Source of the DNA: Cucumis sativus
Lineage: Eukaryota; Streptophyta; Magnoliopsida; Cucurbitales; Cucurbitaceae
NCBI RefSeq assembly: GCF_000004075.3
Contig: NC_026660.2
Location: 29,949,498-30,013,497, forward strand
DNA length: 64,000 nt
Reading direction: 5' to 3'
Part shown: positions 25,777 through 38,133 of the stretch, piece by piece
Layout of the letters: the number at the start of each line of letters is the position of its first letter
Numbering within the stretch: position 1 is the first letter of the stretch
Position numbers and translations under genes: made by a program
The notes under the pieces: generated by a model
Database searches by the model: none
Told to the model about the DNA's origin: nothing
Seen by the model: the letters and a program-made list of their open reading frames with translations, nothing else

Positions 25777-28700
25777 ATGGCAATGAAGCTCTCGACGTTG
25801 TTTCTGAGCTCTGGCTTTGGTTCTTTGAGTGGAAAAGCATTGGATAAACCACAATTTCCTTACTCTTCTCGTTGTTTGCTTAATACTTCATGTAAAATGC
25901 GGCCTCGCCGTCTCAGGTGCCGTTTTCCATCTCCTTTGCTTACTTATTCTTGTTTCTTTACTGATTTGGACGTCTGTAATTTGTTGGACGCAGGACTGGA
26001 TTTCCTCTTGATTCTTACTGGATTCTTGATTTTCATTATAGTTTTGCTTGCTAACTTGCATTTATTTGCGTTTCTTGTTTATTTGAAAGTACTTAATCTT
26101 GTTTTCAATCTCCTTTGCTACTTAATCTTGTTTCTTGCTTTTCTTTTTCACTCTCTTTCTGAGTCAAATCAATTGGACAAGTCTCCTCTGAATGTCTTTG
26201 TCATTATTTTCTTTTGTAATTGCGGTTTTCACAAGAGTTCTTTATTTTCATTAAACGAGGCAAATCATAACGAATATCACATAGAGAAAACCACAGAATG
26301 GTTTCCAATATATTACTAAAAGAAGTTCGGCTACTATACTCTTTCCATGTAGGATTGAGTTTACTTCCTCCAGCGTCATCGAACCACGTTAGCAATCCAG
26401 AAGAACTGGAAGCTTGAAACGATTGGTGAAAGTTCTCCTTAGATTTTGCTTTTTCGTTAGATAACACACAATTCTTTAGATTTTTTAAAGCCTCGGGGGA
26501 GCTGCACTTGTGAAAATTTATTATTATTCTTCCTTTTATTTATTTATTTTTTATTTTCTAGTCATACATAATAGCTTTAGAAATGTAGCTATCGATTTCT
26601 TAATTCCAATAACCGATGATTTGATAATGCGTGTATTATGAACTACCTTGAAAATTTAAGGTAGAATAACATGTATAAGATTAGGAAGATCTAACCTGAG
26701 CAGAGTTCAATTACATGTGCATTTGGCATGGGGTCTTCAGTTTTGTTGTTATTTGATAGACATAAGATTTAGTAAGCTATATTTCAACACTACGTGTTCC
26801 TCAAGATAGTGCTTCTTTGAGTTCATTACTGATGAGGAGCATGTTGAGAAATGAAATTGGGGCTGGAGTTGATTGTTGGTGTCACCTTGTTGGTATAGGT
26901 CGTTTTTATGGTTCTCGACGTAGATTATTATTATTGCTTTTTGTTTGCTCTCATCGACTATGTACATTAATAAAATTCAAAACCATTTGATCCAACTATC
27001 TATCCAGTGTACCCATTATACATTCACCTTTGATCAAATTTCTTTGACATCAAAAGAGGCCTTAGCCTATTGGCTCTCGGCAATGTTTAGTTGATGTTCT
27101 TGGGGAGAAAATGGTTTGCAGATTTTGGTGGAGTTCCACTTTCACTTTAGACTCCCTACCTGATGGAATTGGTTCTCTTCCATTGGTGGTTGTCCTTTTT
27201 TCAACCATCAAGCTCTGTCATGAGGGTTCCACTAATAACATTTTGTTGTAAACCCTAAATGTGATTTGTTGATGAGAAGAATGCCGCCTTTTACAGCCTA
27301 AGCACTGGAATATCTATTAGTGGTGCAACTAACAGATGCCTAGCTAACCAAATAGCCAATTAACAGCTAGTATATCAACTGTTTAGGACTAACAGACAGC
27401 TTAACTATCCAGTAATTAACCAACTCAGCGTGCACACTGTATCAGGAAAGTTCATCGCACCAAGTATACCTCAAACTAGAGATGAAATATATATTTATAT
27501 ACATATAAGAAACAACTTTTTCCCAGTTCATCGCACCAAGTTGACTTCCGTTGTGCTCATCTGTATGTCTAAATGCAATGGATACATGGTTTTCCCAGTT
27601 TCTTGGACATTCTTTATTCAACTAATAGAATATAAACTTTGTACAGTTCTCGACGCAAGAGGAAATATTTGAAGAAAGCCTCGTATGAACATCTGTCGGT
27701 GCATGCTGATTTCCATCCAAATGATGACGACGACTCTGGCTCCGAAAATGTGGTGGAAGGAGTTCCAATTTTAAATCAGGAGAGCTTGTCTAGTGCTGTT
27801 TCCAACACTAGCTCAGCTGCTCAGCATAACACTGAGAAAGAAGTAAGTGGTATGATTGCTCCTGGTGAAATTGAACCTTCGATAAAGTAACTGCACTTGC
27901 TTATGACTATTGTCATGTTTACATCTTTGATCTTCCAACAGAATTGGTGCTTGAGAGAGGGGAATCTTAGGGGTAAAAAATTGTTGAGCCATGTATTGAT
28001 TTCATTAGGAATTAATATAAGATTCCAACGTGATAGTTCTAATTAGGTTAATTTGAGAAAGTACTCAATAGATTTTGTAATGGATAACAAAAACCTTCGA
28101 GGGGAGCAGAGACCAGATGGACTTTTCATTTCTAAGTTTATATAAGATAATTCTTTTATTTCTTATCAATGTCTTATTTCGAAGGACATAACATTGGCAA
28201 CATTTTCTGTGCTTAATAAATGAAGGTCTTGGATAAGAGAATCAGCAGAACCTTTTGATTTCTCTGCATACCTGGGTCACTCTGTTCAATAGCAACATGG
28301 AGAATTAGCTGCTTGTGGAACTTGTCTGATTTGTCTTCCAACAGTTCCCCTTGTACTCTCCTGGGAAGCAACTTTAATTCAAGGATCGGTTCTGAATTTT
28401 TTTTTCTTTTCGGTTTCAACCAAGTCTGAGTTCATTCCTCGCAGATCCTGGAAAAACCCTTACTGAGGAATTGCAGAGAGAGATGAATGCATGGAAATGA
28501 AATTAGTAGAAACTGATATCAAATTGAAGTTGGTGCCCAGGAGAAGGTACAAATGGAACTGCTTGAAAGCCTTCTGGAAAGTTGCAGAAGCAGCTGAATT
28601 TCAATGGTGGTACTGGATAGAGCGACCTTGATTGGTTTGCTGCTTGGAAATCAGAACAGTGTTCCTATGGGTTCTCCTATAAAAAAAAGTTCATTTATCG

Positions 28701-31700
28701 TCTTGTCTGGACATTTGATAAAGTTCCTATGGGTCTTCTGAAATTTCAGACCGGGGAAGTTGACACTGAAGGGCTGAATAAAGGCGTTCAACTTGAAGAT
28801 TTGATTGGGATGATAAAAAATGCAGAGAAAAGTGAGTTTTTTCTCCCCTTTAATCTTAAAAACTTTTATTTGGCTCTGTTCTGTCTATTACATTCTGTAT
28901 GAAACTGTTGATTTCTTACAGATATCCTTCTACTTAACCAAGCCCGGGTACGTGCCCTCGAAGATCTTGAAAAAATCCTTTCTGAGAAGGAGGAATTGCA
29001 GAGAGAAATCAATGGTTTGGAAATGAGATTGGCAGAAACTGATACTCGAATTGAAGTGGCTGCCCAAGAGAAGGTGCACGTGGAACAGTTGGAAGACCAA
29101 TTCGAAGAGTTGCAGAAGCAGCTAAATTTCAGTAGTGGTACCGAACAGAGCATGAATGGAAATTTGAACGATGTTCCTATTGATTCTCTTACCAAAGAGC
29201 TTCATTTACTGAAATCAGAAAATATTGACCTAAAGAATGATATACAAACACTCAAGGAAGAGTTGAGCAATGTTAAGAATTCTGATCAACATCTGGCATT
29301 TTTGGAAGAAGAAAGGTCAGTTTTGGAGTCTTCGCTCAAGGACTTGGAGTCTAAGTTGTCAACCTCTCAGGAAGATGGTTCAAAATTGTCTGTCCTGAAC
29401 GCTGAATGTATGGACTTAAGGAATAGAGTAGAGCACTTGCAAGTTTTGCTAGACAAGGCAACCGAGCAGGCAGATCAAGCTATTCGTGTTTTGCAACAAA
29501 ACCAAGAGCTTCAAGAAAAGGTTGAGAAATTGGAAGAGTCTCTTGAAGAAGCTAACGCCTTCAAATTATCTTCTGAAAAGCTTCAGCAGGACAATGAATT
29601 AATGCAACAAAAGATAGGTTTATTGGAGGATCGCCTTCAAAGTTCCGACGAGGAACTACAATCTTATATCAAATTATATCAGGAATCTGTGAAGGATTTT
29701 CAAGATACACTCGATACTATCAAAGAAGCAAACAAGAAAACAGCTATAGATGAGCCTGTAAATGATATGCCTTTGGAGTTTTGGAGCCGTTTATTGCTAT
29801 TGATAGATGGTTGGTTACTTGAGGAAAAGATATCGGGTGATGATGCTAAACTGTTGAAAGAGATGGCATGGAAGAGGGATGCACGAATTTATGATGCTTA
29901 TATGGCTTGCAAGGAAAAAAATGAACTTGAGGCTGTGGCTTTGTTTCTGAATTTGACATCTTCTCCAAAACGGTACCTAACTGTAATTTTGAATATATTG
30001 CCTCAGAAGAAACTGTTGTTTAATCAGTATTCTTGTTATCTTTAGTTCGGGACTCTATGTCATCCACATTGCAGCAGAAATGGCACCAGTCGCTAAGGTG
30101 AATTGTTAGCTCAATAGCTCTTGGGTTTTAGCAAACTACAATGTGGTTTTCTGAACTTGAGAACAAAGTAGAAATTCTCTTTGCTTGCGCTCCTAAGTTT
30201 CCAGTTGCTCTATTCTATCTCTTTTCACAGCAAACAGGAAAGGAAATATCCTACTTTGGTTGCTGTGGAATGCGAACAGTTTGGCATTAAAGTAAATTTA
30301 AAATAGAGTGTCAATTTTCTCAAGGAGGAAAGGCTTTTAAAACGCATGAAATATTTATTACTGTTTTATCGAAGTTGTTTTTGTAATTTTGTTTTCTGTT
30401 TGTGGTTCAAATGTACTGTGCATTTTCAAATGAAATTCTGCATGTTTTAAATTGGTTTTTTATTTCTTATGTCAAGAGTAAAAGTAGTTTAAGGAATGAA
30501 AATTCTTTTGAAGGTTGGTGGTTTGGGAGACGTCATCACTGGTCTGAGCAAAGCGCTGCAAAGTAGAGGGCATCTTGTGGAAATTGTTCTTCCTAAATAT
30601 GATTGCATGGAGTACAGTCGTATTAAAGATTTGAGGGTATGCCTGTGATTGAGACGTATGAAACTAATGAAGGGATAACCGTTTTCTCGTGTGCTACTTT
30701 GGTGTTTTATTAATGTTATATGGTACTTCCACTGCTTTACAGCTTTTGGATGCGGTACTCGAGTCCTACTTTGATGGGCGGCTGTTCAAAAACAAAATAT
30801 GGGTTGGAACTGTTGAAGGTCAATATTTATCCTTTGTCTAATTTTTTATTTTTGTTAATGTTTTCTTAAATTGTCAATTTAACGTCTGCAGGTCTTCCTG
30901 TTTACTTTATCGAACCTCTTCACCCTGATAAGTTCTTCTGGAGGGCTCAATATTATGGGGAGCATGATGACTTCAGACGTTTTTCATATTTCAGCCGTGC
31001 TGCACTTGAGTTACTTACTCGGGCTGGCAAGAGACCTGATATAATACATTGCCACGATTGGCAAACTGCCTTCATTGTACGACTTTTAATGTCTGTTAAT
31101 CATACTATCTTTTGGCAACTGACTTTAATTGCTTTCTCAGGCACCATTGTATTGGGATTTGTATTACCCGAAGGGATTGAATTCTGCAAGAATATGTTTT
31201 ACTTGCCACAACTTTGAGTATCAGGGAACTGCCCCTGCTTCAGATTTGGGTTCTTGCGGTCTTGATGTTGACCAGCTAAACAGACAAGACAGATTACAGG
31301 ATAATTCTTCTCATGAAAGGATCAATGCTGTAAAGGTATAGTGTTCACAGACTGTCCTATCTCTTTATTTATTGGCAAACTTTTATGATGATTGACATTG
31401 TTTTTCAGGGAGCAGTTGTGTTCTCTAATATAGTCACAACAGTATCACCTACCTATGCTCAAGAGGTGCGAAGAGCTGAGGTATGATTTGCATTAAAGAC
31501 ACCTCATATAAATAGAAATTTTAGGATGACCGTCAATCACAGAATTTATCGGTTCACTGCTATGGTTTTTGCTTAAATATAGTCGGGCGTGCAAAATTTT
31601 CTTTTGGTTTAAAGTTGCTAGTCTTCTGAGGCACTGAGATTGACATCCGTAAGGATTACAGGGAGGGCATGGTCTTCACTCAACGCTTAATTTTCATTCG

Positions 31701-33568
31701 AAAAAGTTCTTTGGCATTCTCAATGGAATTGATACCGAGGTGTGGAATCCTGCGACCGATTCATTTATCAAAGTCCAATATAATGCAAATGATCTTCAGG
31801 GGAAGGCAGAAAACAAAGACGCTTTAAGAAGGCATCTAGGGCTGTCATCTAATGTCAGAAAACCTCTGGTAATTACATTTTTTGAGAATGAATCATGTGA
31901 TCGGTGTTTTCTATTTTCAAATATTTTGTAATCCCCGTTTGTTTTCTATTCAATCTAGGATTTAATTGTGCTTCATTTTCTACCTTGAGACTGACATAAC
32001 AGTACGTCATTTCACGACATGTTATATGCATCATGATTATCTTTTCCCCTAGTGCTGGGTAAAATGGAGCTTCGCTTCACCCTTTTGGAAATTGAGCTAA
32101 TTATTTTAATACAGTTGCGGTGTGGTATTCCAATTGTATTCGGCTCACCATTTTATGACTAATTCTGAATGTATATCATAATTCTGATTCCACTCGACTG
32201 TCAGCGTACATATTATAATTTAGCTTACCGACCTAGGACAGAATTATTGAAATAGTTTAGTTGTTGAGATATGATAACAAATCTGCACTCAAGTTTCGTT
32301 TCTGGTTTTCCATGAAATGGTAGCAGTGACGTAGGCTGCATAATGAAATTGGAGTTTTGATGGGTTTTTTTTTTCTTTTTTCTTTTTTGCAATAGGTGGG
32401 TTGCATAACGAGATTGGTACCCCAAAAGGGTATCCATCTTATCAGGTACGCAATATACAGAACGTTGGAGCTGGGAGGACAGTTTGTTCTTCTGGGTTCG
32501 AGCCCAGTTCCTCATATTCAGGTTATCTACTAACTTATGTGCCTCGTACAAAAAATTCAAATATAATTATTATCTGTTTATAGTGGGGGCTATGATCCGT
32601 TCACAATTGTTTCTCCCTACAAAAACGTAGATACTCTTTCTACTGGTTTCTTTGTCATTTGAGATTTTCGTGCACTCGTGTAATTAATGCCTCTTATAAC
32701 GACTGCATTTTTGCCCATGCAGAGGGAATTTGAGGATATTGCGAATCATTTCCAGAGTCATGATCAAATTCGGTTAGTGTTGGCTTATGACGAGTCTCTT
32801 TCTCATTGGATTTACGCAGGATCTGATATGTTCATTATACCCTCTATCTTCGAGCCATGTGGCCTCACTCAGGTAAAAAGCTTGCATATCTTGCCTAGTT
32901 CGAGCTAACTAATAAGTTTTAACCAGAAACAACGAGGGTTGACCTGAGGGACAGTGAATGATGAATGTCTGCCCGCTCACATAGGATATAACACCGTTTG
33001 TGTCGCTTTGACAAATAATACATTGACCAAGTTAGAATTTGATAAAACTTTCCCCCTCTTTTGTAGATGATTGCAATGCGATACGGTTCTATTCCTATTG
33101 TGCGGAAAACTGGCGGACTAAATGACAGGTGCATGACCTTATCTTGTAAAATCTCTACTTATTTGAGTTTATTTCTTCGGAACTTTTTTGTTTTAATGAC
33201 TTCAATGTTCATTGTGCAGTGTCTTTGACGTTGACGATGAAAGAACACCTACTGAGCTTCAAAACGGATATACGTTTTTAACTCCAGATGAACAGGTACC
33301 GCCTCAGAGAACGAATTTAACCGAACGTTATCTCATCATATGACCCCACGGGCCTTACCCTTGATAACTTATATTTATTTGGCAGGGGATGAATAGTGCA
33401 CTAGAACGTGCCTTTAGCCACTACTTAAACAACCCAAGTAGTTGGAAGCAGCTGGTTCAGAAGGTCATGGACGTAGATTTCAGCTGGGAAACTTCAGCGG
33501 CACAATATGAGGAACTATATTCAAAGTCAGTAGCACGAGCAAAAGCAGCCGCCGCAGGTCGAACGTAA
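25777..33568 (+). CDS. SS4: Starch synthase IV, chloroplastic
   Basis: GT5 glucosyltransferase that extends glucan chains from ADP-glucose and, in Arabidopsis, controls starch granule initiation and shape in plastids. Sixteen exons join in frame to 991 aa: 25777-25916, 27647-27842, 28750-28831, 28922-29972, 30046-30097, 30514-30636, 30743-30818, 30892-31076, 31141-31335, 31409-31480, 31662-31868, 32396-32521, 32723-32872, 33067-33128, 33220-33295, 33386-33568. A Ser/Arg-rich transit peptide is followed by a long coiled coil (about residues 110-430), the SSIV hallmark, needed for granule-initiation partners and thylakoid-linked localisation. The catalytic part runs from about residue 490; KVGGL at about 507 is the ADP-glucose site and the second KTGGL is at about 899. 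Arabidopsis SS4 is about 1040 aa. ATG 25777 is the first of two close in-frame ATGs. The junction between exons 2 and 3 is the least certain. Confidence 0.95.
28420..28690 (+). pseudogene. Decayed partial copy of the SSIV coiled-coil exon
   Basis: Within SSIV intron 2 this stretch aligns by eye with the start of exon 4 (about 28936-29205). Shared words include 'gaggaattgcagagaga', 'gcagaagcagct' and 'gttcctat'. It has lost three bases near 28466, one base near 28536 (frameshift), and reads a stop at the equivalent of 'cagctaaat' in the shifted frame. It cannot encode the parental peptide and no cassette exon in frame is evident. Confidence 0.75.
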
Positions 33569-34538
33569 GGAAACTAATACTTCTTTATGTTCTTTCTTTC
33601 TGGGCAATCTGTTATCCATATTCTGAAGTTGCATGCGAGATTGCCTAAGCAATTATGGTGAATCCAATTCTCATTGGAAACTGAAGTTTAGACCAATTTG
33701 GTGGCTCAATCATATGCTTTTATGCTATATGCTTCCATGAAACCTCTGAATTGGTCAGTTGATAACATCATAGTTGTGGACACTGGACGGGACATTCATC
33801 CTCCCTTTCTTGCTATAAGGCCGCGGGAAACCTGCCATTTTTTCTTCCTATGTGTAGATAATATTTTGTTAAATAGTACTATACTCCGAAACTTTAATCT
33901 GAATATTGGAATATAATTTTTGTCCCATTTTTTTACACTTGTTCAATTTGACCTGCACGAGCAATTTTCTCATTATTTGGTTGAGTTTTTTTTTCCCCCA
34001 ATTTGAGTTTTTTACACTTTAATCATTTCTCATTACACAAATAATCTTCTTCTTCTTTTTTTTTTTTTTTTGTTAATACTCAATGATTATATATTTTGAG
34101 TTTATCAACTTATGTAGGGGTGGGTGATTTCAATTTTGAATTCTATCTATTTGTCAAGAATGTGTGCTTAAACCATTTGAGTTGTGTTTAAATAATTGAA
34201 AGTGTGCCTTATTAATGAAAAAAAATTATATGTATTTGAGTTATTAGTAGTGATAGTATGGGTGTTTGTTTAGTTTTTATCTATAAAATGAGTAATGAGT
34301 AATGTCTATACAATTAACTAACTAACATAGTCCACTCGGTAAGAGTTCTTTTGGGGAATAATTCACCCTAAGAGTTAAATAAGAAGAAATGGTTGAACAA
34401 ACGCAATTAGCAGCACAAAAGCACTTCATTCATTTTCAACTAATGTACAATACCACCGGTTCACCACAAATAATAATTCAACAGCATAGAAACTCTCTTT
34501 AGTCTCTCTCTCTCTCTCTTTCTTTCTACATATTTCTC
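33569..34538. other. Convergent 3' spacer between SSIV and LHCB1
   Basis: Contains the SSIV 3' UTR and, on the minus strand, the LHCB1 3' UTR, which includes a CT/GA tract at about 34501-34526. T-runs occur near 34052-34070. No gene seen. Confidence 0.6.
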
Positions 34539-35336
34539 TCACTTTCCAGGAACAAAGTTTGTAGCATAGGCCCAAGCATTGTTGTTGACTGGGTCAGCAA
34601 GGTGATCAGCCAAATTCTCCAATGGACCCTTTCCGGTAACGATAGCCTGAACAAAGAATCCAAACATGGAGAACATAGCTAACCTTCCATTCTTGAGCTC
34701 CTTAACCTTCAACTCAGCGAATGCCTCTGGGTCATCAGCCAAACCCAATGGGTCGAAGCTTCCACCTGGGTAGATGGGGTCAGTCACCTCTCCGAGTGGG
34801 CCACCAGCAATACGGTAACCCTCGACGGCACCCATCAACACAACTTGGCAAGCCCAGATGGCCAAAATGCTCTGAGCGTGGACCAAGCTGGGGTTGCCCA
34901 AGTAGTCAAGCCCGCCCTCGCTGAAGATCTGCGAACCAGCCTTGAACCACACAGCTTCACCAAACTTCACACCATTACGAGACAAAAGCTCAGGGAAAAC
35001 ACACCCCAAAGCTCCAAGCATGGCCCATCTGGAGTGGATCACTTCCAACTCACGGTTCTTGGCGAAGGTCTCGGGATCAGCTGAAAGTCCAGCAGTGTCC
35101 CAACCGTAGTCACCAGGGAACTCTCCGGTAAGGTAGGATGGTGGCTCACCAGAGAATGGGCCCAAGTACTTGACACGGTCAGGACCATACCACGGGCTGC
35201 CGGAAGAAACTGACTTGCTGGCAGTCTTCCTCATGGTGAATTTTGCATTGCCCTGAATTTCAGGGGCATTGGGGGAAAGTTTCACGGCTTGGCCGGCCAG
35301 AGTTGGGGAGGAGAGAGCCATTGTAGAAGCAGCCAT
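34539..35336 (-). CDS. LHCB1: LHCII chlorophyll a/b-binding protein, LHCB1 (copy A)
   Basis: Major light-harvesting antenna protein of photosystem II, imported into chloroplasts and inserted in thylakoids. Single exon, 265 aa. Start taken at ATG 35336 ([10 protein letters not shown]...), the conserved LHCB1 N-terminus; codons upstream in frame lack an ATG. After a transit peptide of about 35 residues come the three-helix LHC signatures: helix B with '[16 protein letters not shown]', the '[20 protein letters not shown]' stretch including the trimer motif WYGPDR, helix C, and helix A with '[20 protein letters not shown]', whose Glu/His/Asn residues bind chlorophyll. It differs from copy B by only two residues, both in the transit peptide (Thr/Ala at 5, Asn/Thr at 23). 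Transcribed away from copy B across a 1.6 kb spacer. Confidence 0.97.
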   Translation of the reverse strand: MAASTMALSSPTLAGQAVKLSPNAPEIQGNAKFTMRKTASKSVSSGSPWYGPDRVKYLGPFSGEPPSYLTGEFPGDYGWDTAGLSADPETFAKNRELEVIHSRWAMLGALGCVFPELLSRNGVKFGEAVWFKAGSQIFSEGGLDYLGNPSLVHAQSILAIWACQVVLMGAVEGYRIAGGPLGEVTDPIYPGGSFDPLGLADDPEAFAELKVKELKNGRLAMFSMFGFFVQAIVTGKGPLENLADHLADPVNNNAWAYATNFVPGK

Positions 35337-35409
35337 TGTTGGAGGTCGAATAAGGCCTGTGATCAACGGTGGAATGTATTTTGTGGTGAGGAAGCTATGG
35401 GTGGGTTTG

Positions 35410-35480
35410 GTGAGTTTAAATAGTGGGCAAAGAGAATAGATTCTTATCCCTTGGTATCTGTATCTTCAATCCCATTGGAG
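35410..35480 (-). promoter_or_regulatory. LHCB1 copy A core promoter: TATA, I-box, CCAAT
   Basis: On the minus strand: CCAAT (35474-35478), GGGATAAG (35443-35450, an I-box/GATA motif) and TATTTAAA (around 35415-35422), in the order and spacing expected of light-regulated LHCB promoters. The TATA word lies about 80 bases before the ATG. Confidence 0.65.
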
Positions 35481-36214
35481 TTCAAAGATTTTTCCTTTGT
35501 TTTGATGCATTCCTACATGGCTCATTCTCATCCACCAAATGCTTCAGATTCATATTAGTGTACACAGAAATCTAACGTCTACAGAGATTGTCCTTTCTTT
35601 AGATGAAAATTCATTTATGTGGCTTGAAAATTTAAGAGTTTGAGGTTTTGGTAACTGTAGATATTTTTGTTTGAGTTTGATGTGATGTATTTTCCTTTTG
35701 AGAGGCTACATTTTGAATAAACAGAAATTGATTACTTCCTAAGATTTCTTTGAGGAACTGTAAGGTAGATATGTGTAGGAATTGGGGCCCAATAATTAAT
35801 CTTTGGGCTCTGTGAATTCACAAAGGTTGAGGATTTTAACCTTGTTTTACTCTACCAGGCAAATTAATTGCTATATAAGAAAAGAGAAGATGGGGAAGAA
35901 ACTTTTTCTCTTTTTGGGGCAATTATTATCAATTAATGTCTCTGTCTTGATATTTAAATCTCTACAATTAGTGCAGAGTAAAGACATGATCAGTCTTCAG
36001 AGTCCTTATGTAACTCAAATATTGGCAAATTTAAAATTACTTCTATTATTGAATGAATTGAGAATGATTGAGAAGAGATTTTGGGCTTAAAATATTTAAC
36101 AAATACATGTGTTTAATAGATCCATGAAATTGCAACTATGTGTCTAATAACTATGTGTCTAATAGATTCATGAAAGTATTCATTTAAAAAGAATAGTTGC
36201 TAGATATAAATTTG

Positions 36215-36334
36215 AATTTTAAGTCTAACAAATTTTAATTTTGTATTCAAATAATTTTAAAATATATCGAATATAAATTTTAAGTATAACAAATTTTAAT
36301 TTTGTATTCAAATAATTTTAAAATATATCGAATA
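36215..36334. repeat. 61-bp tandem duplication
   Basis: Two nearly identical units (starting at 36215 and 36276), each containing 'caaattttaattttgtattc' followed by 'aaataattttaaaatatatc'. Only one or two differences were seen, so the duplication is young relative to the surrounding spacer. Confidence 0.85.
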
Positions 36335-36767
36335 AGCCAATGGACAAAGAATAATAAAAAGTTACGGAATTTATTGCACATAAATTTCAGACTTTATAAA
36401 CTTGTTGAGTGTAAAATTTTAAATTTTGAGATATATTAGACAGTTTTAAAGTTTATAAACAAATTTGATACAAGTCTAGAAGCTAAGAACTAAACTTGTA
36501 ATTGAATTTACAAAAAACAAACTGGATTTACAAATATTGATAAAAAGGAACGTGTAATTCAATATCAAAACGCTCACAGTTATCCACAAATCAGCGAATG
36601 ACAAGTGTATATCAAATTCTCAAAGGATATAGGAGCTATCAACAACACAGATGTCAAAATTTTATTGGAGAAAGAGGAGCCCAGGGAGTTTCCTAAGATT
36701 TTTAAGTGTTAAGTGGCTGAAGGGAAGCCAACTGGAATAAGGAAATCAACCATAGAAATTATTTCAA

Positions 36768-36835
36768 CCAATAAGAAAGCTGATATTGATTTCCCTGGAT
36801 AAGGACGCTTCTCCCAAATTAATGTATATTAAGCT
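36768..36835 (+). promoter_or_regulatory. LHCB1 copy B core promoter: CCAAT, I-box, TATA
   Basis: CCAAT (36768-36772), GGATAAGG (36797-36804, I-box/GATA) and a TATATTA word near 36825, about 90 bases before the ATG. The motif set and order mirror copy A, although the flanking bases are diverged. Confidence 0.65.
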
Positions 36836-36917
36836 CCATCATTCCTCTTCATCAAACTCATCCACCGCCTCTTCACTTAATTTCATACCCATTTCAACTT
36901 CTTTCTGAATCATTCCA

Positions 36918-37715
36918 ATGGCTGCCTCTGCAATGGCTCTTTCCTCCCCAACTCTGGCCGGCCAAGCCGTGAAACTCTCCCCCACTGCCCCTGAAATTCA
37001 GGGCAATGCAAAATTCACCATGAGGAAGACTGCCAGCAAGTCAGTTTCCTCCGGCAGCCCGTGGTATGGTCCTGACCGTGTCAAGTACTTGGGCCCATTC
37101 TCTGGTGAGCCACCATCCTACCTTACCGGAGAGTTCCCTGGTGACTACGGTTGGGACACTGCTGGACTTTCAGCTGATCCCGAGACCTTCGCCAAGAACC
37201 GTGAGTTGGAAGTGATCCACTCCAGATGGGCCATGCTTGGAGCTTTGGGGTGTGTCTTCCCTGAGCTTTTGTCTCGCAATGGTGTGAAGTTTGGTGAGGC
37301 TGTTTGGTTCAAGGCTGGATCTCAGATCTTCAGCGAGGGCGGGCTTGACTACTTGGGCAACCCCAGCTTGGTCCATGCTCAGAGCATTTTGGCCATCTGG
37401 GCTTGCCAGGTTGTGTTGATGGGTGCCGTCGAGGGTTACCGTATTGCTGGCGGCCCACTCGGAGAGGTGACTGACCCCATCTACCCAGGTGGAAGCTTTG
37501 ACCCATTGGGTTTGGCTGATGACCCAGAGGCCTTCGCTGAATTGAAGGTTAAGGAGTTGAAGAATGGAAGGTTGGCAATGTTTTCCATGTTTGGATTCTT
37601 CGTTCAAGCCATTGTTACTGGAAAGGGTCCTTTGGAAAACTTGGCTGACCACCTTGCTGACCCAGTCAACAACAATGCTTGGGCATATGCCACAAACTTT
37701 GTTCCCGGAAAGTGA
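36918..37715 (+). CDS. LHCB1: LHCII chlorophyll a/b-binding protein, LHCB1 (copy B)
   Basis: Second intronless LHCB1, 265 aa, with the same mature protein as copy A. It is an inverted, head-to-head duplicate. Nucleotide identity is uneven. Bases 37050-37255 match copy A exactly as far as I can read, whereas the last 225 coding bases carry about 20 silent differences. The C-terminus [14 protein letters not shown] and the helix signatures are those of LHCB1 rather than LHCB2 (which starts differently and lacks [16 protein letters not shown]). Product: PSII antenna trimer subunit in the thylakoid. Expression is probably light- and GATA-motif-dependent. Confidence 0.97.
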   Translation: MAASAMALSSPTLAGQAVKLSPTAPEIQGNAKFTMRKTASKSVSSGSPWYGPDRVKYLGPFSGEPPSYLTGEFPGDYGWDTAGLSADPETFAKNRELEVIHSRWAMLGALGCVFPELLSRNGVKFGEAVWFKAGSQIFSEGGLDYLGNPSLVHAQSILAIWACQVVLMGAVEGYRIAGGPLGEVTDPIYPGGSFDPLGLADDPEAFAELKVKELKNGRLAMFSMFGFFVQAIVTGKGPLENLADHLADPVNNNAWAYATNFVPGK

Positions 37716-38133
37716 GAGTCTTAGGATTCAGAGACTGAGAAAGGAACTTGTTTGGTTAAACCATTGATGGTGGTGTAAATTTCGGGTTTGAACAATTGAG
37801 TGTTTAATTTGAATGGATTTAATTCTGATTTTTCAGTAATAACACGAGACGATCTATTTAATGGAAGGGTGAGCACTAGAAGCTTATGCACTAATTTACA
37901 TCGGCATTCCTCGAAATGAATAATGCATATAGTTTTGAAACTCTAGGAATCAATTCAACAATTGTAAAAGTATTAACTAAAAGCTTAATTTAAAAACTAC
38001 TCTTGAGCATAAGAATCTATTGAATCCATTAGTCACTGGTTTATAACTAGAACTCGATAAGCTTGACTTGTTGCTCATTTACGAAAATACAATATAATAC
38101 TGAATATAACTGTCAATACTACTACATTTAAAT
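37716..38133. other. Convergent spacer between LHCB1 copy B and FLS2
   Basis: About 420 bases holding both 3' UTRs. Nothing else recognised. Confidence 0.6.

Larger units (their letters stand above)
35337..36917. other. Divergent intergenic region between the two LHCB1 genes
   Basis: 1,581 bases shared upstream of both LHCB1 copies. Both ends carry core promoter motifs; the centre is AT-rich with the 61-bp duplication at 36215-36334 and a stretch near 36410-36520 ('ttgatacaagtctagaagctaagaactaaacttgtaatt') that resembles a widespread plant dispersed repeat. No gene. Confidence 0.6.

Noticed and set aside
32401-32583. Separate short frame within SSIV
   Set aside because: Out of frame with the exon 32396-32521, which continues the GT5 domain without a break.
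37170-37652. 160-codon frame antisense to LHCB1 copy B
   Set aside because: Shadow of a strongly coding exon; the antisense of copy A is broken into shorter frames, so it is not conserved even between the two copies.
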